This document shows, in pieces, positions 55,341 to 62,471 of a DNA stretch of 64,000 nt. The translations under genes and the position numbers were made by a program. Below the pieces are notes generated by a model. It ran no database searches and was not told the DNA's origin. It saw only the letters and a program-made list of their open reading frames with translations. The DNA comes from Lewinellaceae bacterium (lineage in GTDB: Bacteria; Bacteroidota; Bacteroidia; Chitinophagales; Saprospiraceae), in NCBI GenBank assembly GCA_020636435.1, contig JACJXX010000001.1:2187001-2251000 (forward strand), in the 5' to 3' direction. How positions within the stretch are numbered: the stretch's first letter is position 1; each line of letters begins with the position of its first letter.

Positions 55341-56541
55341 CCGCCTGATCGAAGTCGGCCGGCCGTCCTCCCGCTTTATGCGCAAATACGGCCTGAACTG
55401 GTTTTCGGAAGGCGAGAATGAAGATTATTTCGCCCCCGAGCTGTTGTCGGTTACCGAAGCGCAGGTAGAACACTTCCGGGCGCAGGCGGCCAGCCTCTAC
55501 GAGCTGGCCCTGCGCGCCGCCCGCCACGTGAGCGAGCGCCAGCTTTGGGCCGCCGCCGGCATCCCGGACAACGCTGTGGAACTGGTCGAATATTCTATAC
55601 ATAAGGAAAACGGCTTGCACCTGGCGGGGCGCTTCGATTTCGCCGGCGGCCTGGGCAGAGCCCCCCTGAAGCTGCTGGAATTCAACGCCGACACCTTTTC
55701 GCTGGCGCCGGAAACGGCTACGGTCATGCCACACCAACTGGAGCTGTTGCCGCGCCAGCACCGCAAGAATGCCCGGCAGTACAACAACCTGCTGCCTGGC
55801 CTGGCGCAAAGCTTCCGCCGCATCCTGAGCCAGCAGCCCAACCGCCGGCCCAGCCTGCTGCTGTCCGGCCTGGGGCACGAGGAGGACTGGTTCAACCTGG
55901 AACTCATCGCTATGGCAGCCCGGCAGGCAGGTTTCCAGGAAGTAGAGCTGATGTTGCTGGAAAAGGTCATCTTTTCCGAAGACGATGGCATCTTTATTGA
56001 AACAGGCCCCGAGGAATACCTGCAGTTTGACTTCTGGTTCAAAATGGTGCCCTGGGACTTCATCGCCTACGAAGAACCGGAGCTGATGGACTTGCTGGCC
56101 AAAATCGTAAAACGGGATTTGGCAACCGTGCTCAACCCGGCCTACAGCATGCTGCTGCAGTCCAAGGCATTGCTGCCCTTTATGCAGGAGCTGTCGCCGG
56201 GCCACCCGGCCCTGCTGCGGTCGAGCCTGAAGCGCGAGGATATGCCCTACGGCGACACCTACGTGTCGAAACCCATTTTCGGCCGCACCGGCGACAACGT
56301 GAGCATCTTTCGCCACGGCAGGCTCGCCCAGGCGAACGAGGGCGACTACGGCGATTTCCCCCTGCTCTACCAGGAACTCGCCCGCTTCGACCAGGATGTG
56401 GACGGCGACTGCTACCAGCCCAGCGTGTTCAGCGCGGGCAGCGAGCCCTGCGCCCTCTGCCTGCGCCGACAGGATGGCCTGATCGTGGATGATGACGCGG
56501 AGTTTGTGGGGCATGTGATTTTGGGGGAGAGTGATGAGTGA
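55330..56541 (+). CDS. Glutathionylspermidine-synthase-like ATP-grasp ligase (YgiC/YjfC-like)
   Basis: 403 residues from the ATG at 55330, overlapping the previous gene by 11 bp; the earlier in-frame ATG (55279) would only re-read the Ser-rich tail out of frame. No amidase domain, as in YgiC/YjfC. Motifs: LKLLEFNADTFSLAPET, DWFNLELIAMAA, NPAYSMLLQSKALLPFMQEL, YVSKPIFGRTGDNVSIFRHG (ATP-grasp Lys/Gly region), VFSAGSEPCALCLR and DDDAEFVGHVI. Family enzymes join a carboxyl (in the classic case the Gly of glutathione) to an amine of spermidine using ATP. Partner genes for spermidine formation lie on both sides. The last codons and stop lie in a GTGATGA repeat. Confidence 0.88.
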   Translation: MVDDRLIEVGRPSSRFMRKYGLNWFSEGENEDYFAPELLSVTEAQVEHFRAQAASLYELALRAARHVSERQLWAAAGIPDNAVELVEYSIHKENGLHLAGRFDFAGGLGRAPLKLLEFNADTFSLAPETATVMPHQLELLPRQHRKNARQYNNLLPGLAQSFRRILSQQPNRRPSLLLSGLGHEEDWFNLELIAMAARQAGFQEVELMLLEKVIFSEDDGIFIETGPEEYLQFDFWFKMVPWDFIAYEEPELMDLLAKIVKRDLATVLNPAYSMLLQSKALLPFMQELSPGHPALLRSSLKREDMPYGDTYVSKPIFGRTGDNVSIFRHGRLAQANEGDYGDFPLLYQELARFDQDVDGDCYQPSVFSAGSEPCALCLRRQDGLIVDDDAEFVGHVILGESDE

Positions 56542-56563
56542 TGAGTGATGAGTGATGAGTAAT
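56530..56563. repeat. GTGATGA tandem array over the ligase stop codon
   Basis: About four copies of GTGATGAGTGATGAGT-type 8-bp sequence; the stop codon TGA at 56539-56541 and the last residues (ESDE) are formed by the array. It ends 6 bp before the speD start. Confidence 0.8.
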
Positions 56564-56568
56564 CCTGT

Positions 56569-56979
56569 ATGGCCTCCTTAAAACAGAAGATCATGAAAAA
56601 CGCGAAAGAACTTGGAAGACATATCATCCTGGAGCTGTACGACTGTCCCGAACTGGTGCTCAACGACCTTCCGCTACTGGAGAGCAACCTTCGCGGAGCC
56701 GCTGAGGCCATGGGCGCCACCGTTGTCAACTCCAATTTTCATCAATTCTCCCCTTACGGCACATCCGGGGTGGTCATCATTCAGGAAAGCCACCTCACCA
56801 TCCACACCTGGCCGGAATACCGGTACGCGGCCATTGATATATTCACCTGCGGGGAGATCGATATGGAGCGGGGAGTACAGTATCTGGTGAACGCCCTGGA
56901 AGCGCAGCGCAGCGAGTGGCAGTTGCTGAAGCGGGGGCTGGGGTTGGTGCGGGCTGAGGGTGCCCGGAGTGGGTTTTGA
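56569..56979 (+). CDS. speD: S-adenosylmethionine decarboxylase proenzyme
   Basis: 136 residues (an internal ATG at 56593 is an alternative start). Self-cleaves to form a pyruvoyl group and decarboxylates SAM, giving the aminopropyl donor for spermidine synthase. The cleavage site is Glu73-Ser74 in QESHLTIHTWPE, with His79 and Cys94 (FTCGEID) as the other active-site residues. Small bacterial SpeD/SpeH type. Starts 27 bp after the ligase gene; clearly the same operon. Confidence 0.94.
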   Translation: MASLKQKIMKNAKELGRHIILELYDCPELVLNDLPLLESNLRGAAEAMGATVVNSNFHQFSPYGTSGVVIIQESHLTIHTWPEYRYAAIDIFTCGEIDMERGVQYLVNALEAQRSEWQLLKRGLGLVRAEGARSGF

Positions 56980-57050
56980 GAAGAATTTGCGATGTTCGAC
57001 ATGCGATTTTTGATCTTTGATTTGCTATCCGCATGCTGCCACGTTATTTT

Positions 57051-57225
57051 AAATTAATAATATGAGGGGTAGGCATAATGGGTTTTTACCTATAAATTCC
57101 ACCCCCCGGCCCCGCCAGCGGGGGAGAACGCACAGCTAAACTCGGGAAAATGTCCCCCGCTGGCGGGGGTAGGGGGTGGATCAAAGCCCAAACTTGCATT
57201 ATACCCACTCCTCAATTAATAATTT
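57051..57225. repeat. 175-bp two-layer palindrome
   Basis: Outer arms: AAATTAATAATATGAGGGG (57051-57069 onward) against CTCCTCAATTAATAATTT (about 57209-57226), imperfect. Inner arms: GCCCCGCCAGCGGGGGA (57109-57125) against TCCCCCGCTGGCGGGG (57152-57167), flanked by CCACCCCC and GGGGGTGG. A MITE- or REP-like element in the 323-bp gap after speD; no gene in the gap. Confidence 0.8.
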
Positions 57226-57276
57226 CTGACTACCGGCTGAACAAAGCCGGGTTAATACATTGCTCTTCAGAAACGC

Positions 57277-57284
57277 TATCTTTG
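57277..57284 (+). promoter_or_regulatory. Candidate -7 box (TATCTTTG)
   Basis: TATCTTTG matches TAnnTTTG, 19 bp before the ATG at 57303. A TTG lies upstream at 57260, but the spacing (14 bp) is shorter than usual. Confidence 0.45.
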
Positions 57285-57302
57285 CCAAAATGCATAACCA
57301 CC

Positions 57303-57842
57303 ATGGGCAAACAACTGACCTCCATCACCGGCTCGCTGAAAGCCTTCATCGAACAGCAACAGCTGTTCTTCGTCGCCACGGCAGGAACCGACGGCAAGGT
57401 GAACCTGTCTCCCAAAGGCATGGATACCCTGAAAGTGCTGGATGGCAACCGGGTGATCTGGCTGAACCTCACCGGGAGCGGCAACGAAACCGCCGCTCAC
57501 ATCCTGGAACAGAACCGGATGACCCTGATGTTCTGTTCTTTTGACAAGAACCCTATGATCCTGCGCTTGTACGGCACGGCCCGCTTTTACCAGGCAGATG
57601 ATGAGGAATGGAGCGAACTCATCGGAAAGTTCCCTCCTCTGCCGGGTGCCCGCCAGGTCTTCGATGTAACGGTGGAACTGGTGCAGACGTCCTGCGGCTT
57701 CGGCGTGCCCCGTTACCAATACGAAGGCCAACGGGATGTTTTGACCCAATGGGCGGAAAAGAAAGGGGAAGAGGGTATCCGGGAATATCAGATGGAAAAA
57801 AACCGGGTTAGTTTGGATGGGAAGGGGACGGGGATTCGTTGA
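57303..57842 (+). CDS. Pyridoxamine 5'-phosphate oxidase-family flavin-binding protein
   Basis: 179 residues from the ATG at 57303. Split-barrel fold: QQQLFFVATAGTDGKVNLSPKGMD near the N terminus, VIWLNLTGSGNETAAHILEQNRMTLMF, RLYGTARFY and VTVELVQTSCGFGVPRY. It binds FMN or F420/heme in different family branches; lacking the PNPOx-specific residues, it is probably a general flavin oxidoreductase. Cytoplasmic. Its stop codon lies in the GATTCG repeat array. Confidence 0.85.
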   Translation: MGKQLTSITGSLKAFIEQQQLFFVATAGTDGKVNLSPKGMDTLKVLDGNRVIWLNLTGSGNETAAHILEQNRMTLMFCSFDKNPMILRLYGTARFYQADDEEWSELIGKFPPLPGARQVFDVTVELVQTSCGFGVPRYQYEGQRDVLTQWAEKKGEEGIREYQMEKNRVSLDGKGTGIR

Positions 57843-58027
57843 TTCGGGATTCGTTGATTCGTTGACCGTCTCCCTCAGAGCCGGTTGAAATTCGTACAAA
57901 CGAAGACGGCCCCAAGCCTACGAATCCCGACTTCCGAATCCCGACTTCCGAATCCCGACTCCCGAATCCCGACTCCCGAATCACGATTCCCGAATCACGA
58001 TTCCCGAATCCCGAATCACGATTCCCG
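57833..58027. repeat. Bipartite inverted array GATTCG / CGAATC between convergent genes
   Basis: Left arm (57833-57863): GGATTCGTTGATTCGGGATT-type units, containing the stop codon of the flavin protein. Spacer of about 58 bp. Right arm (57922-58027): about seven units of 15 bp (CGAATCCCGACTTCC, changing to CGAATCACGATTCCC), containing the stop codon of the ADP-ribosylglycohydrolase on the other strand. Could fold into a large imperfect hairpin and stop transcription both ways. Confidence 0.9.
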
Positions 58028-58960
58028 AATACGCTCCGCAAAAGCCGCGCACAAATATTCAATCTCCTCCACCCGGGCGAGTTGCTCCACCCAGGCGGCA
58101 GGAATATCATCGAAGCCATAAGCCAGCCCCGCCAGGCCGCCGGTGACGGCCCCGGAGGTGTCCGTGTCCTCGCCCAGGTTGACGGCGCGCAATACTGCCT
58201 CGGAGTAGCACGAGGTCGTCAGCAGGCTCCACAGGCTGGCCTCCAGGGTGTGCACCACATAACCGGAGCTGTAGATGTTATCCTCATGGACGTCCGGGAT
58301 TTTGCCCTGCAGAGTGCGGCTAAAGTAAGACAACTCCCTACGGTTGAATGCCTGTTCTTCCGCGAATTGCCGCACGATTCCGGTTCCCTCCTTATACGCA
58401 TCCGCAACCGGTTTGCCCCACAGCAACTGCCGGGCTACCTCCAGGTAAAGGAAGCAACTGAAGACCGCACGGAAGTGAGCATGGGTAATGCTGGACACAT
58501 CACTGACGATAGCATAGCGCTCTTCAATCGGTTTATTGTAGATAAAAAAAACCAGAGGCAGGATGCGCATCAGGGAGCCGTTGCCGTTGCTGCCTTCGTC
58601 CATGCCGCCGGCCAGTTGGGGCGGCAGTTGGCGGCTGCGCAGCCGCTCGATGGCGGAAAGCGTGGCGGTGCCGATGTCGAACACCTCGCCGTGGGGCGTC
58701 CACTTCTGGCCGAAGCACCAGGCCAGGAACTGTTCGGCAATATCGTGGAGGTCGTATCCCCGGCAAAGGCTTTCGGCCAGGCAGAAGGACATGGAGCTGT
58801 CGTCCGACCAGGTGCCGGGCGGCTGGTCGTGGGTGCCGTGCCCCCGCATGTCATCCACGGGGAACCGCTTCAGCCAGGACCGCCCGACGAACTCTACCGG
58901 CACGCCGAGCGCATCACCAACCGCCAGCCCGAAAAGGGCGCTTTTGACCGGATACTCCAA
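58016..58960 (-). CDS. ADP-ribosylglycohydrolase family protein
   Basis: 314 residues. DraG-like all-helical fold removing ADP-ribose from proteins or small molecules with two Mg ions. Motifs: ALFGLAVGDALGVPVEF at 8-24, the metal motif TWSDDSS (Asp53, Asp54), EGSNGNGSLMRILPLV, and the C-terminal LGEDTDTSGAVTGGLAG with the second pair of metal Asp. Cytoplasmic. The last residues (IRES) and stop are encoded by the repeat array, so the original C terminus may have been changed slightly. Confidence 0.92.
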   Translation of the reverse strand: MEYPVKSALFGLAVGDALGVPVEFVGRSWLKRFPVDDMRGHGTHDQPPGTWSDDSSMSFCLAESLCRGYDLHDIAEQFLAWCFGQKWTPHGEVFDIGTATLSAIERLRSRQLPPQLAGGMDEGSNGNGSLMRILPLVFFIYNKPIEERYAIVSDVSSITHAHFRAVFSCFLYLEVARQLLWGKPVADAYKEGTGIVRQFAEEQAFNRRELSYFSRTLQGKIPDVHEDNIYSSGYVVHTLEASLWSLLTTSCYSEAVLRAVNLGEDTDTSGAVTGGLAGLAYGFDDIPAAWVEQLARVEEIEYLCAAFAERIRES

Positions 58961-59003
58961 AGTGGTTTTCGTTTTCTGTTCTGACGAAAATAAGAATAAA
59001 ATC

Positions 59004-60281
59004 TTATTCCTTCACCGGCTCAGCCCGGAGCATCGCATCCGAAGGATCCCAGTTGAGGATGCGGTAGAAATCGTAAGTTTCGGGTATGCTGACCCACTTT
59101 TTAGCTTTTTTGTAATCCGGCTCGGTCAGTACGTGCATATCGCTCAGCACCAGTTGGGAAAACTCGGAATTGATGTTCACCAGGCGGGGCTGGATGATGC
59201 CATCCTTGTCTTCGATATCCTTCAGGAAGATGGGCTTGATCTCGGCAGTGCGGGTGGTGGACACGATACACCCCTTATGGCCCTGGTCGAAGAGCTTTTT
59301 CACGCCCATGCCGAGGATGGTGCACAGGGTGAGGTCGTAAGCCACCGGGCGGTGGCAGCGCAGCTCGTAGCCCATCTCCACCGGGCGGCTGTTGATCTGG
59401 ATGTCCAGCTCCTTGAGTTTGCGCTGCACCAGGACGTTGATGATGTGCGCCTTGCTCACGTTGCCCAGCTCCGGGTGGCCATGAGCATCGTAGGTAAAGG
59501 TGATGCCGCAGTTTTTGATGTCCTCGTCGTCCAGCACGTGAAAAATCCCTTCGCTGACGATGGCCACCCCATAACCAATGCCTTCGACCATCCGCTTGAC
59601 CATCGAGGAGACGATCAGGTCGATGACCTTGCTCAGCGTAATCCGGGTTTTGTTGAACATCTCGGGAATGATGATAATAGGGAAATGGCAACTTGCCCCG
59701 ATCTCGAAAGCGAGATGCCCGGCCGAGCGGCCCATGGAGGCGATGACAAACCAGTTGCCGCTGGTGCGCGAATCTTCATAAATGATGTTGCCGATGGCCA
59801 CGCCGGCGTCTTTGGCCGAGTTGAAGCCAAAGGTGGGCATGCCGTCGGGCAGCGGGATGTCGTTGTCGATGGTTTTCGGGACGTGGATGTTCTGTATTTC
59901 CACCTTCTTTTTAGCCAGGAATTTGGCCAGGCGGTTGCTGGAGGAGGCGGTGTCGTCGCCGCCGATGGTCACCAGCAGCTTGACGTTGTTGTCCAGGAAA
60001 AAATCGGCGGAGAACTCGTCGTCTTTGGGTTTGTACCGGCTCATGCGCAGGGTGGAACCTCCCCGGGGGAAAATCCGGTCGGCGTAGTGGAAGTTGATGT
60101 CGACGGTATCCGCCTTCCCGTTGAAGAGGTTTTTGTAACCGTCATGGATGCCAATGATGCGGTAACCGTCTTTCAGAAAGACTTTGGAAATGGTGCTGAT
60201 GACCGTATTGATGCCCGGCGCCGGGCCCCCGGCGCACAGAATGGCAATCGACTTTTGCATGGGTGCTTTTTTCTTCGGCAT
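59004..60281 (-). CDS. 6-phosphofructokinase, probably PPi-dependent
   Basis: 425 residues, PFK family A. GGD-type loop is GGDD (107-110, VTIGGDDTASSS) rather than GGDG; with the Lys in PKTIDND (135-141) this is the pattern of pyrophosphate-using enzymes, where the second Asp blocks ATP binding. Other motifs: CAGGPAPGINTVI, PRGGSTL, FGFNSAKDAG and MGRSAGHLAFEIG. It would phosphorylate fructose-6-phosphate reversibly in glycolysis. The ATP- versus PPi-dependence is inferred from these residues. Confidence 0.85.
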   Translation of the reverse strand: MPKKKAPMQKSIAILCAGGPAPGINTVISTISKVFLKDGYRIIGIHDGYKNLFNGKADTVDINFHYADRIFPRGGSTLRMSRYKPKDDEFSADFFLDNNVKLLVTIGGDDTASSSNRLAKFLAKKKVEIQNIHVPKTIDNDIPLPDGMPTFGFNSAKDAGVAIGNIIYEDSRTSGNWFVIASMGRSAGHLAFEIGASCHFPIIIIPEMFNKTRITLSKVIDLIVSSMVKRMVEGIGYGVAIVSEGIFHVLDDEDIKNCGITFTYDAHGHPELGNVSKAHIINVLVQRKLKELDIQINSRPVEMGYELRCHRPVAYDLTLCTILGMGVKKLFDQGHKGCIVSTTRTAEIKPIFLKDIEDKDGIIQPRLVNINSEFSQLVLSDMHVLTEPDYKKAKKWVSIPETYDFYRILNWDPSDAMLRAEPVKE

Positions 60282-60326
60282 TTCGCGATACTCCTTTTAT
60301 GCGGTGAATAAAAAACGAAGTTGCGA

Positions 60327-60334
60327 CAAATTTA
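60327..60334 (-). promoter_or_regulatory. Candidate -7 box (TAAATTTG) for phosphofructokinase
   Basis: On the minus strand TAAATTTG matches TAnnTTTG, 45 bp before the start at 60281. A properly spaced -33 box is not evident. Confidence 0.4.
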
Positions 60335-60379
60335 CAAACCTTTGCGACAATATCTAAAGCGGCCGCTTCCTACTGCTCC

Positions 60380-60387
60380 TACCTTTG
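60380..60387 (+). promoter_or_regulatory. Candidate -7 box (TACCTTTG) for the cytochrome gene
   Basis: TACCTTTG matches TAnnTTTG, 41 bp before the cytochrome start at 60429, the same distance as for the LOG-family gene. Confidence 0.45.
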
Positions 60388-60428
60388 TTCCGGACAAATT
60401 GTTCCACATCAATAAAAACCCAATAGTC

Positions 60429-61394
60429 ATGAAAAAAGCATTAAAGATCATTGGCATCGCCATAGGAGCGGTTGCCGTGCTGCTCGCCTCCGCCGCCCTT
60501 TACTTCAACATCAAGGGCATCCCTCATTACGAAGTAAATGCGCCGGACATCACGATAGAACCAACGACCGAGCGCGTCGCGCGGGGAGAATATATCGTCA
60601 ACCAAACCTGTGTAATCTGCCATTTGGGAAAAGACAACAAGCTCTCCGGCACCCTGATGGAAGACGATCCCGCTTTCGGCACCTGGTACGCCGCCAACAT
60701 CACCCAGCACCCGGAGGCCGGCATCGGAAAATACACGGATGGCGAATTGATGTACCTGCTCCGCACCGGCATCAAGCGGGACGGCGAGTTCGCCCCTTCT
60801 TTTATGCCCCGTTTCAACCACCTGAGCGATGAGGATATAAAAAGCATCATCGCTTACCTCCGATCGGACGCCCCTCGGGTGCAGCCGGTCGCCACTCCGC
60901 AACCGCCCCAGCAGCCAACGCTGCTCGCCAAGGTCGTCTGCAACCTCGCCATGAAACCCCTGCCCTATCCGGAAGCAGCCATCGCCGCTCCTCCCAGAAC
61001 CGACGAAGTGGCTTATGGAAAATACCTGGCAACGGGAACGATGCTGTGCTACATGTGCCACTCCGCCAGCTTTGAAACGCTGGACGAGGTGACGCCGGAA
61101 AATTCCGAGGGCTATTTTGCCGGCGGCAATATGGTCAGGAACCCCCAGAACCGAACGGAAATCAAGCCCTCCGCCAACCTCACCATGCACCCCGAACTCG
61201 GCCTGGGCCAATGGACGGAGGAGCAATTCGCCAACGCCGTCCGCTTCGGGCAAACCCCCGACGGACAGGGGCTGAGCGCCGCCATGCCCAAATTCACCCA
61301 GATAACCGACGAAGACATCTCCGCCATCTGGGCTTACCTGCAGACAGTGCCGGTGGTTGAAAAGAATGTTCTGGCGGAAGCCAGTGGGAAGTAG
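60429..61394 (+). CDS. Diheme cytochrome c
   Basis: 321 residues from the ATG at 60429. An N-terminal signal anchor (about 6-27) is followed by two cytochrome c domains, each with a CxxCH heme site: CVICH at 61-65 and CYMCH at 207-211. Distal Met candidates lie in APSFMPRFNHLSDEDI and SAAMPKFTQITDEDI. Attached to the inner membrane, facing the periplasm; carries electrons between unknown partners. The two-domain form resembles alcohol-dehydrogenase-type cytochrome subunits, but no dehydrogenase gene is adjacent. Confidence 0.9.
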   Translation: MKKALKIIGIAIGAVAVLLASAALYFNIKGIPHYEVNAPDITIEPTTERVARGEYIVNQTCVICHLGKDNKLSGTLMEDDPAFGTWYAANITQHPEAGIGKYTDGELMYLLRTGIKRDGEFAPSFMPRFNHLSDEDIKSIIAYLRSDAPRVQPVATPQPPQQPTLLAKVVCNLAMKPLPYPEAAIAAPPRTDEVAYGKYLATGTMLCYMCHSASFETLDEVTPENSEGYFAGGNMVRNPQNRTEIKPSANLTMHPELGLGQWTEEQFANAVRFGQTPDGQGLSAAMPKFTQITDEDISAIWAYLQTVPVVEKNVLAEASGK

Positions 61395-61497
61395 GGCTGT
61401 TGGGATGCTGAGGTTCTAAGTTAAAGTCAAGGCGCCCTGCCATGGGAATCTAACTCAACATGCTGCATTCAACACCATATCATCAAAAAAAAACGCT

Positions 61498-62049
61498 ATG
61501 AAATTCGAATTGCCGCACACCATTGAAAATGTGCTGGGTGAAAAACTAATCTTCAAATCCATTATTCAAGAGCCCGACGGCGACAAGGTGCTGGCGGAAG
61601 CCTTCGTACAGCCCGGCGCCGGGCCGGCCATGCACGTGCATTATAAACAGGACGAAAGCTTCACCGTGATCGAAGGTAAAATGGGCTATCAGTTCCAGGG
61701 AGAAAAACCCCAATACGCCGGCCCGGCCGAGTCGGTCGTTTTTAAACGGGGCAAGCCCCACCGGTTCTGGAACGCCGGCCAGGAAGTGCTCCACTGCGAG
61801 GGCTGGCTCAAACCGGCCAACACCATCGTTTTCTTCCTCAGCGCGCTTTACGATGCCCAGAATAAATCCGGAAAGGGAGAACCGGAACTCTTCGACGGTG
61901 CCTACCTCCTGACGCGCTACCGTTCGGAATATGGCATGCCGGAAATGCCTGGATTTGTTCGGAACTTCATCATCCCCACGGCATATTTTATAGGTAAACT
62001 GATGGGTAAATACCAGAAGTTCGAGGGGGCGCCGGCGCCGGTCAGGTAG
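61498..62049 (+). CDS. Cupin-domain protein
   Basis: 183 residues. One cupin barrel (about 20-110): metal-site motif GPAMHVHYKQDESFTVIEGKM (HxHx4-Ex6-G pattern), second motif KPHRFWNAGQE. The C-terminal ~70 residues are helical and end in a hydrophobic stretch (FIIPTAYFIGKLMGKY). No signal peptide. Substrate or catalysis unknown. Probably monocistronic, 103 bp after the cytochrome gene. Confidence 0.85.
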   Translation: MKFELPHTIENVLGEKLIFKSIIQEPDGDKVLAEAFVQPGAGPAMHVHYKQDESFTVIEGKMGYQFQGEKPQYAGPAESVVFKRGKPHRFWNAGQEVLHCEGWLKPANTIVFFLSALYDAQNKSGKGEPELFDGAYLLTRYRSEYGMPEMPGFVRNFIIPTAYFIGKLMGKYQKFEGAPAPVR

Positions 62050-62471
62050 AAGCGGCATTGAGGCTCAGTTGATTGGTTATTGTAAGCCCCCTCCCCCAAG
62101 CCGTTTCCCTTCCCGGCAAATAAGCCCAAAATGCGTTTTTATTGATGATAGCAGGGGAGTTGCCTCTTCGGGGGCAGCTCCTGGCTGTCACATTTTCAGT
62201 TGCCTGCCCTATCGGTTCGGGGTGGCGCTGCGATCTCCTGATCCGGATAGGGGATGGGCTTTACCGCCAGGTTCCTCTCCGAAAACCTGTATTTTGCGTA
62301 CAAAAACCAGAAGCCATTAATCGCTGATATTCAGTCATTTACACATCGCATTCGCTTTTTCTGCCCTTTTTTATCCAATCAGGCCCATTCAAAAGCTGCC
62401 CAAAAGTGAACTTGAAGCCCTCCCCTTTCCGGGCGTATACTTGCAGAAACAATAACCAAAAAGTTCACATC
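62050..62471. other. Gene-free region
   Basis: 422 bp without a supported gene. Short open frames here lack ribosome sites and family motifs. GGGGCAGCTCC at about 62171 and GGTTCGGGGTGGCGCTGCG at about 62215 look like pieces of dispersed intergenic sequence, but no second copy exists in this window. Confidence 0.5.

Noticed and set aside
57922..58027. CRISPR-like regularly repeated sequence
   Set aside because: The units are 15 bp and contiguous, with no 25-40-bp unique spacers and no cas genes.
60429..61394. Nickel-iron or alcohol dehydrogenase complex with the diheme cytochrome
   Set aside because: No dehydrogenase or other respiratory subunit is adjacent; neighbours are phosphofructokinase and a cupin.
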